Origin: Capitulum mitella
Lineage: Eukaryota; Arthropoda; Thecostraca; Pollicipedomorpha; Pollicipedidae
Direction: 5' to 3'
NCBI GenBank assembly: GCA_030062745.1
Contig: CP099851.1
Coordinates: 6,635,661-6,699,660 of the forward strand
Length of the DNA stretch: 64,000 nt
Shown: piece by piece, positions 57,701 to 64,000 of the stretch
How the letters are laid out: the number at the start of each line of letters is the position of its first letter
How positions within the stretch are numbered: position 1 is the first letter of the stretch
Translations under genes and position numbers: made by a program
Notes under the pieces: model-generated
What the model was told of the DNA's origin: nothing
Seen by the model: the letters and a program-made list of their open reading frames with translations, nothing else
The model's database searches: none

Positions 57701-60040
57701 ACGGCGCAGTTCGTGTCGCCGAAGAACTGTGGCGTCTCACAGCTGGACTCTAGCCACATTGTGGGCGGCTTTCCGGTCAGGAAGTTGGGCGACTTCCCCT
57801 GGATGGCGGCGCTGGGCTACCGCTCGAAGCCCGTCTTCAAGTGCGGCGGCGCCGTCATCAACAGCCGCTGGATCTTGACGGCCGCTCACTGCCTCACGAG
57901 GGACGGACCGTGAGTGGCGGCTGCCGGGGAACGGCAGGGCGCGGCGGGGCACAGGGCAGAGCACAGGACAGCAGGGCAGGTGGTGCCCGCAGCAGTCACC
58001 CTGCCTCAGGGCAGCAGCCAGAGGTACTGAGGAAAGCATTCGTTCGCCCTGCGTCCACGCCAAGTCGTTTAATTACGTATTCAATTAACCCGGCACCGTC
58101 TGTGGATGTCAAATAGTGTACCTCTCGATTTTGCTGGAATAACTTCTGAAGTGTTAAAGTCAGCCCAGACAAATCTTTCGTAGCTGTTCATCAATCAGTT
58201 TCACACAATTTGACATCAGAATCATTTCCATGCTAGGTTAGGTCATGGAGATACGACGCCATAAATGAGCCATTACATTCATGTTTTCACGTCTTCGGCT
58301 GGTGGCGCAAACATGCTTCGTTTTTTATAATATTCGCCAATATGATGCATACATTATTTGAAGTTAAATAGGACGCGGTCCCGAAAAGGACATAGAACCG
58401 TGACACATCAATGTCAGAGGCCATGCCAGGTCATATGCATGATGACAATTCGGCCGATTTGCGTTGCGGATGATAGAAGTGGTTGTCGCTGACCTTCACC
58501 ATCGTTCAAGCCAGACAAGCAAATCTATATCCGCCTCTTAGAAAGGTTTACGAAATGCTACGTGAGGTCATGCCAGGTAACGTCATAGGTATATGACAAA
58601 ACGAAATGAAATACAACATTGTCTGTGTAAGGTAGTTCAGAAGCAGCAGAGAGCAATTATTGTTCTTAGAAAAAATGACTTTCCGCCATGGCGTGGATTG
58701 AGCTGGACCCGATAAAGAGGGGACAGCGAAGATTGAATGACCACGAGATGTCTCCATTTCTATATCTAACGCAGTTCAGAATCCCAGACAATAGTTATTG
58801 TTCTTTGACAGGAAGAGTAATGCAGCCTTATCTGACCTGACCTAGACCGACCTTGACTGGATAAAAAGCAGGTAATGCAGCACCACTCATCATCAGGTTT
58901 CATTTTCGTCCTTTTAATCATCTGAATCAACACGGTTCTTAGTAAGCGTCGATCTTTGGCATGTGAAGAAAGACCAATATTTCACCTGACCTGGGCTGCA
59001 CTGAGCTGCACTGCATGATATTTTTTAACTCTTTAGCAAGTTTTTGATGCAGAGGGTTCTTATCTTTCGTCTGGTACCAAGTTAAATGTTTTAAGACCAT
59101 TATCGCCGGTGATATGATGTACAAACCGATGTCACCTTTTCCGACGTTGTGTTATGCGTCTTTCGCGGCCTGTGCCGTCATCAGTCGCGTGAATAGGGAT
59201 AACATAGTATTTTCTGAGTCATAAGATTCAGGGCTATCGACTGGTGGCAGACCAGTTCAGCTCCGACAATTAAATCCTGAGATAATAGAGGGGCGTCCTT
59301 TTTGGCACCCGCAGGCGGTCGCAGGTACAAAAACACGCCAGGCGGCGCCTGGTTAGTGTTCGGCTATTAAACTGATGGCACCTTTGCAAGGTGATTTTGC
59401 TATGTATGCCATTTTTTTCTGAGAAACAAAAAATGACTCTACAAGTACGTTTGTATCCTTGTCGTTAGGTTATGGTAACTGGCGACGAATCTTCGTGACG
59501 TTTTGATAACACGATGAGGAGAAAACCTCAGATTTATGCTAGACTGCTGTCACCGTCACCACAACATCAGCTAACATGAAGCCTAACCCTTTGTCATGAA
59601 GCAATACATCTTTCTGTCTGGATTTAACTGTGACAAAATGCTGAGCTTTGAACACCATGAGATGAACCTTGATTTTGGATGGCAACGTGAAACATCATTT
59701 CCTCCTTGAAATTAACCATATTTTGAGATTCTGTGATTGCCTGTCGGTAAAAAAAAAGTTGTGAGTGAAGACTTTTCTATTCCAAGGCAGACCTAAGGAA
59801 GGCGAAACTTAAGTCCACCAAAGCGGGAATGAGGATTCATCCTCACAAATTTAACATTATTTGATATTACGCATGGAATATTGTTTTATAAGATGTCTGA
59901 GTATCAAAATTATTGTGTTGACTGCTCTGCTGGTGCCGCGTCTGTCACCGCCCACCATCCTGGCAAGGTGGTTTCGAGTCGTCTCTGCGCCCGCTGTTTC
60001 TTCCGAAAGTCGCTTGACGCCTGTCTACAGAGATATGTGG

Positions 60041-60099
<59 letters not shown>

Positions 60100-62726
60100 A
60101 CCCTGGCTACCATGTGACGGTGTTGTTGATGTCGGTACGCTAAAGGTTCGCCTCAAAGTTATTCCACTAACCTGGAATTGGGTGATTGGGCGCAGAGATC
60201 AGAGTCCGTGCAGCAGGCACTGCTTAGAGCGATCTCTGATGCAAACACTGCCGTCACCGACAAAACATTCAGATCAAATTAGAAATCTTTTATTTTTACA
60301 ACATCCATTTTCCTTCGTCCTCACACTGAACATTAATCCACAGCTGATCGTAGGTTACGTATAGAATTGAATTGCAAATGTCAGCAAATCATGCTGATCT
60401 TTTGGCGCCGACGTGTGCTAACGTACCAGGGGCAGCGTCTTCGGCATAACCTTGTTTGGGAAATGCGAAAAGAAGTGCAAATACAAAGAAACCATGACGA
60501 GAACAAAGGCAACTGAAACGAATGGTATGCGGCATTTTATGGCTGATTTGTACTGAACAGAGCGTGTGCCCAAATCACATAAGTTGAAAACCTTACATAT
60601 TCTACCTAAAGAGATAAAGAAGAACTGCCAAGAAATAGAACGAAAGATTTATTAAGACGGCAGATAAAAGCGATCATGGCTCATTGAATTTATGCTACCG
60701 AGCGTGCGTCAGAGCTTTGGGTACTCTTATCCGGAATTTCAAGTTCATCGTCTCATTTTTAGTGCCACTGTATGTTCTGCAACGTGTCAATATGTCCGAA
60801 ACGAATTTTGTTTCTTGTCTTCATCGCAGACATGTTACCGTTCTTAAACGGCGAATAGGTTTCCTTTTGTTCATAACTGCCTTGAAAAATACATGGAAAT
60901 GTTTCCTTCATGTTTTTTTTAAGTAGCGTACATAAGATCACTCTGGTTTCTCTAGTCCTTGCAATGGCGGTTGAACGTGGGTAATGCAGATTGGTTTTAG
61001 ACACTGAAGAACAAAGAACATCATTATTCTGTTCATTTGGATCGTCATTTGTCAGATCGTCGCCCATTCAGATACGGAGAGCCGCTAACAACCAGAACGT
61101 CTGTTGCCTGTGGACAAGAGTGAAACATTTCGATATCTTTGTTGAAACATTCAAACATCTTATTTCGATGTCGATGAATAGCTTAACTAAAAACAGATCA
61201 TTCATTTTCCATCCTTCCGAAGGCACGTTAATGGCGTGAAAGAGAAGGGGGAGGGGAGTAAAGGAGAGGGGAGGAGTCTCAGGACTCACGCATGTTTCCC
61301 ATACGCATATGATGTGTGCACTTTCACCGGTTTGAAAGTTGTAAGGGTGCTACTGTTTCAACGTTTGCAAACATTGGATAGAGCGGATGTGTTCTGATGG
61401 GTTTGAATTAAGGCTGAGGATTCGCAGGCATTTTAGGATTTGAATGCTAGTGTGAGCGGATTCGGATTCGGATTCCAGATTCGAGTGGACTGAAATGTAT
61501 TTGAATCTTTGCAATGAAGTCGCGAAATTTGAACGTCGTATGGTACCCACTTTAAAACCGATTTTATTGGTTTCTGGCTGTCTGGCTGACTCAACGTTTC
61601 TGCCAGTGGCGCATTTCTGGGGGGGGGGGGGGGGTATTGAAACCAGTCCCTGTAAGTGTCGAAGTTTTGGTTTTTGATGTGGAATGGGGAAAGCTTATAA
61701 CAAGGTAGGCATGGTGCCGCAACCTTTCCCCTCCATACTTGTTTACACATCAAATAGATATCTGACCTATCAACAAGCTAATGGTCATGACGAGTGTGAA
61801 AATCCATGAAGAATGAATGCCTCAGTACATGGATACAGGTTTAATCCGGCAGTGGCTGGCCCCATTGGCCACCTTCCGCTTGCCAGGGCTGGCCGTCAAC
61901 ACGTTCAGTACAGGTCCGGTGGAGCACCTACATATACGCGTTACATTTAGTTTATCTGAAGAAAGTTGGAGCCTGAAGTATATTTCATTGCATTTATCTG
62001 CAAATTTAAATGATGGCTGTTAGGACCCGGGTATGGTTTTTTGGAATTCGAATCCTGATCTTCAGGGCTCGAATCCTCGTTTTAAGAATTCGAGGATTCG
62101 CAGGGGCACGGGAATACACGGGGAAATACTTTGAAAATACATGGGCACAGGAACTCCTCTTCAACTGAGGGGGGGGGAGAAGCATTTTGGGTTGATTGTT
62201 TCCAGATAACGCCCATAGGGTCAATGTTAAATTTCAAAGAAGTTGGGGATGAAGGTCCATGGCCCCATGGCTTCCGTGCCTACATTCAAATATATTCGAA
62301 TCTATTCGAATCCTGCGAATCCAAATCTTTAGCACTTGTTTGCACGCCTTTTTGGTGGCTGACCGCTTAGGAAGGCCTCCGCCAACGGGACGAAAGATTT
62401 GCCATCACGAGAACGAGAGGGGGATGATCCCGCGCTCACCACTCGCCGACTCGGTCTCTGTCGCTCCCCGCGGCGCTATCTGTGCGGCCATTTCCGCTGA
62501 ATCTGCGAATCTTAGTGTTTTGATGATGATCGCAGAATCTCTGCACGTGTTGGAGATCTGAATCTGGTCACCCCGATCGACGATGACGTCTCCAGTCCTC
62601 CGCAAAACATCGAGATCGAGAAGGCCATCAGACATCCAGAGTTCTCCGGAGGATTCATCGCTCCGAACAAGGGCCTGATCAACGATATCGCCGTCCTCAA
62701 GGTCAAAACGCTGATTGCGTTTTCAC
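51684..62726 (+). CDS. Clip-domain serine protease (CLIPC-like), first four coding exons; 3' part outside window
   Basis: Exons 51,684-51,756, 53,124-53,329 (or 53,335), 57,683-57,909 and 62,536-62,726 join with matching phases (1, 0, 2). The order is: signal peptide (RIFCFLVLLSWLSAGSAQ); a Pro/Ser linker; a clip domain (CLTPEDRPGVC, TKCASL, SLCGRHG, CCPDG); the NCG Cys that tethers it to the catalytic chain; activation site SSH/IVGGFPV; the catalytic His in LTAAHCL; and the catalytic Asp in NDIAVLKV. The catalytic Ser exon lies beyond 62,727. Such proteases are secreted zymogens in arthropod immune, clotting and developmental cascades. His before IVGG, rather than Arg/Lys, points to the CLIPC group (Snake/Persephone type). 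ATG context ACCATGG is strong. Introns are 1.4, 4.4 and 4.6 kb and full of mobile elements. Confidence 0.85.
51800..52260 (+). mobile_element. LINE (Jockey/I-like) reverse transcriptase fragment
   Basis: PATWSSSTIIPILKSGKPST and YRLVSLTSCA match the first reverse transcriptase blocks (P-x2-W ... IIPI-x-K-x-GK ... YRPISL). GYRSRLSMADGLIQVIHSIQ and VAPFLDLKASFDKVH match the next (G(F/Y)R-x2-ST-x-D and (F)LD-x3-(A)FD-x-V). The usual YRPISL appears as YRLVSL, and the reading frame is interrupted near 51,945 and again between the two halves. The fragment is truncated at both ends. It sits in intron 1 of the protease. Confidence 0.75.
52357..52427 (-). tRNA. tRNA-like sequence (anticodon GCG, Arg-type), probably a SINE head
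   Basis: On the minus strand: acceptor GCGATCG pairing with CGGCCGC (one mismatch), A-box TGGCTTAGTGG, loop CTGCGAA with anticodon GCG, T-stem GCGGG/CCTGC and B-box GGTTCGAGCCC. Both polymerase III boxes are intact. The anticodon stem has a mismatch, and GCG is not the usual eukaryotic Arg(CGN) anticodon, so I read it as the head of a tRNA-derived SINE whose body runs down to about 52,260. It lies in intron 1 of the protease, antisense to it. Confidence 0.6.
52430..53123 (+). other. Rest of protease intron 1
   Basis: No further element recognised. Ends with the acceptor CCTCCACAG at 53,123. Confidence 0.5.
53124..53329 (+). CDS. Protease exon 2: clip domain
   Basis: Entered in phase 1 (A + TC). 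It encodes a Pro/Ser linker and five clip-domain Cys contexts up to TQLL. The donor is ambiguous: GTCAGC after 53,329 gives LLCCP across the junction, and GTGCGG after 53,335 gives LLVSCCP; both keep phase 0. Confidence 0.75.
53555..54155. mobile_element. hAT-type MITE, 601 bp
   Basis: Flanked by perfect 8-bp duplications ATTTACAG (53,547-53,554 and 54,156-54,163). The left tip reads CAGAGACGCAGCCAGG. The right tip, inverted, reads CACCAGCGCAGCTAAAGG. G-rich stretches and a TA microsatellite (about 53,884) lie inside. It sits in protease intron 2. Confidence 0.6.
54406..55770. mobile_element. Small hAT-type MITE (about 143 bp) split by an F1 element
   Basis: The tips CAGAGGCGCAGCCA and, inverted, TAGGGGCGCAGCCA fit the hAT (C/T)A(N)NG rule. 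Perfect 8-bp duplications CCTTGACC flank it (54,398-54,405 and 55,771-55,778). The F1 element fills 54,434-55,655, leaving 28 bp of MITE on the left and 115 bp on the right. Confidence 0.75.
54434..55655 (+). mobile_element. TTAA-type element, family F1 (copy B)
   Basis: Tips TTAACCCTATTTCCGG and CCGGGAATAGGGTTAA, 1,222 bp, same interior as copy A including the half-site array at about 55,050-55,095. Inserted in a TTAA inside the hAT MITE. Confidence 0.8.
55779..56345 (+). other. Protease intron 2, unique-looking stretch
   Basis: No exon recognised. A T-rich tract lies at about 56,025-56,150. Confidence 0.35.
56346..56520. repeat. GGTCAGTAACGTGTTGTGGGG tandem repeat, about seven units
   Basis: Units of roughly 20-25 bp are built on GGTCAGTAA(C/T)GTGTT(G/T)(T/C)GGGG, with small length changes between units. 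In protease intron 2. Confidence 0.85.
56521..57682 (+). other. End of protease intron 2
   Basis: No exon or element recognised. The acceptor CTGTGTCGGCAG at 57,682 has only a modest pyrimidine tract. Confidence 0.35.
57683..57909 (+). CDS. Protease exon 3: end of clip domain, activation site and catalytic His
   Basis: Entered in phase 0 with CCPDGV. It contains SPKNCGVSQ, SSHIVGGFPVRKLGDFPWMA, KCGGAVINSRWILTAAHCL and ends phase 2 at GGACC/GTGAGT. Confidence 0.88.
58085..59356 (+). mobile_element. TTAA-type element, family F3 (copy within composite 2)
   Basis: Tips TTAACCCGGCACCG and the inverse of CTAACCAGGCGCCGCCTGG, 1.27 kb. GACCTGACCTAGACCGACCT (58,838) is its half-site cluster. Confidence 0.7.
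60042..60097. repeat. TA microsatellite
   Basis: TA dinucleotide run inside composite copy 2, longer than its partner at 16,264. Confidence 0.95.
62536..62726 (+). CDS. Protease exon 4: catalytic Asp
   Basis: After a GATCGCAG acceptor. Two bases left from exon 3 plus A make Pro, then ISARVGDLNLVTP, IEKAIRHPEFSGG and NDIAVLKVKTL. It ends in phase 1 at TTCAC/GTAAGA. Confidence 0.85.
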
Positions 62727-63140
62727 GTAAGAAGTTCTAGTAATGCTGCAAAATGCATCGGGTTTAGCTGTACGTTTGTTTAGGTTTGGTGTAAGATCAG
62801 TAGGGAAATGAAACATGCAGATGCTCGTTTAGTGGAAACAAGCGGCAATTCTTTTTTAAACTTCTCAGTGCTATCGTATCACACATTCTTGTATTATTCA
62901 AGAGCGCTGTTTTAACAAATATTGTTTTGTTCAGCAGACCTTAAAAACACTATTTCTCAGATGCAATCATTTAGTTGAGATACGTAGTGTTGGTATTCCT
63001 AGAAAACTAGGAATACCATTATGTTGCCCATCATTGTTCTGCTGACGTGAAGGACTTTATTGTTCTTCGTGATTATTTGGAAGACGGTGACCAGCTTTCT
63101 GGTCAGAGTAACAGCAACGCTAGAGCAACAGCACTGCTCT
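62727..63140 (+). other. Start of next protease intron
   Basis: AT-rich; a short inverted pair GTATTCCTAG...CTAGGAATAC lies at 62,992. No exon. Confidence 0.5.
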
Positions 63141-64000
63141 TTAACGCTATTCCCGGAGGGCTAGACGGCATGGTCGATTCCCGGCAGGGGGAGGATTCGG
63201 CCCCCCCCTGAGATCTCGAGAACTACTCGTCCGATTTCATCGCAACAAACGGCAATCGATTTGCCGTGACGTGAACTACATTATGATAGAAAGAAATTTT
63301 CAAAATTTTGAAATTTGTGGATAAAGGGGGGCAAAAATGTCAAAATGGGGGGTACTTTTCGACTTCTTATAACTCCGTTGTTTATCGACCGATTCCGATG
63401 AAACTGGCATGAATCGAGAGATTATGGATAGGGCTTTTGCCATGGGTCCACAAATCTGAAATTTTGAGAAAATTCATGGTCGTTCACAGGGTTTCAAAAA
63501 TAGGAGGATTAGTTTTCTAACAACTGAATGAACAAAAGAGGCAAACACACTTTTTTGGCTTCTGCTAGTCATGTTATACTAAATAAGTACAAATCGCATT
63601 ACAATGTTTGTACAATGTTAGCATAGGCAGTGCCAGGGACATGAAAAAGGGGGAACTGTCACGGTCACACGTTTCTCAGATCAACTTGTGACCTTTGACC
63701 TTAAATGACCTCCAGTGACCTTGGGGTCACCTGGAATGATGTGTGCATTTAATATTATCTGTAAACGTTTTCAATCATTTGAATTCACTCTATTTCAAAA
63801 AATTCGTTTTCTGGCTATTGCGATATAGGGTACGAGCACTGACATTTTAGGTCATAGCTCCGTGACCCGACCTGATATCAAGCTGAAACTTGGTATACAA
63901 GTAAAGGGAACCTTTCTACGTCATTTATATTTCGGGTTTGACATAAAAAAACGGCGCCGAAATTATTGGAAAAAAACACATTTTAACTTTTGACCTTGAC
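63141..64000 (-). mobile_element. TTAA-type element, family F1 (copy C, runs off the window)
   Basis: Begins TTAACGCTATTCCCGGAGGG, the inverse of the F1 right end, and matches copies A and B up to the window edge. It carries the perfect TGACCTTTGACCT motif near 63,691. Confidence 0.8.

Larger units (their letters stand above)
58085..62482 (+). repeat. Large composite repeat, copy 2
   Basis: Inverted counterpart of 13,919-18,274. It begins with the F3 element tip TTAACCCGGCACCG and ends at GCGCTATCTG. It occupies almost all of protease intron 3, and its end is 53 bp before exon 4. The copies differ in microsatellite lengths and by many substitutions. Confidence 0.8.

Noticed and set aside
59861-60364. 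Frames ending in Tyr-Ile repeats (also 16,247-16,657 on the other strand)
   Set aside because: TA microsatellite within the 4.4-kb composite; the two copies do not keep a common frame.
1-64000. CRISPR arrays, operons, attachment sites or prokaryotic defence genes
   Set aside because: No regularly spaced short direct repeats with unique spacers and no prokaryotic gene structure; the window is spliced eukaryotic DNA.

Overview
The window reads as arthropod nuclear DNA, probably crustacean. Evidence: GT-AG-spliced genes, a clip-domain serine protease (a domain pairing typical of arthropods), a secreted Cys-rich C-type lectin, and dense DNA-transposon debris of piggyBac-like (TTAA) and hAT type. 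A barnacle-like crustacean would fit the GC-rich codons, but the sequence alone does not prove it. No prokaryotic, viral or plasmid gene organisation is seen.

Layout. 1-13.5 kb is GC-rich DNA with no exon I can defend, holding several minisatellites (29, 76/97, 72 and 43 bp units) and a perfect hairpin. It probably is intron or flank of a minus-strand gene whose first coding exon (13,495-13,765) looks like the N-terminus of prominin. At 13.92 kb base composition changes and a 4.36-kb repeat composite begins. A second, inverted copy of it lies at 58.1-62.5 kb. 18.9-21.7 kb holds a plus-strand gene for five double-Cys (VWC-like) modules followed by a C-type lectin domain. From 30.5 down to 22.6 kb, scattered minus-strand exons of one or more unrecognised genes can be seen; the last (22,558-22,886) carries an acidic C-terminus and stop codon.

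24-50 kb is mostly a graveyard of mobile elements. It contains a 3.7-kb hAT element with a perfect 8-bp target duplication (31,895-35,589), and 1.2-1.4 kb elements with TTAACCC tips in four families (F1-F4), several nested or abutting. It also contains a foldback element with another element inserted in its tip, and a broken Ty3/Gypsy fossil whose parts lie in order on the plus strand between 36.5 and 46.6 kb.

51.7-62.7 kb (continuing past the window) is a plus-strand clip-domain serine protease. Signal-peptide, clip, His-containing and Asp-containing exons are present with matching splice phases; the Ser exon lies beyond the window. Its introns hold a LINE fragment, a tRNA-derived SINE head, two hAT MITEs (one split by an F1 element) and the second 4.4-kb composite, which ends 53 bp before exon 4.

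How things work together. The protease (activation after His, as reported for some CLIPC members) and the lectin are both secreted proteins of the type used in arthropod immune recognition and proteolytic cascades; that link is inference. The most unusual whole-window signal is that separate TTAA-element families share two features: clusters of AGGTCA (nuclear-receptor half-site) motifs, and a G-run / short palindrome / C-run near the tips.
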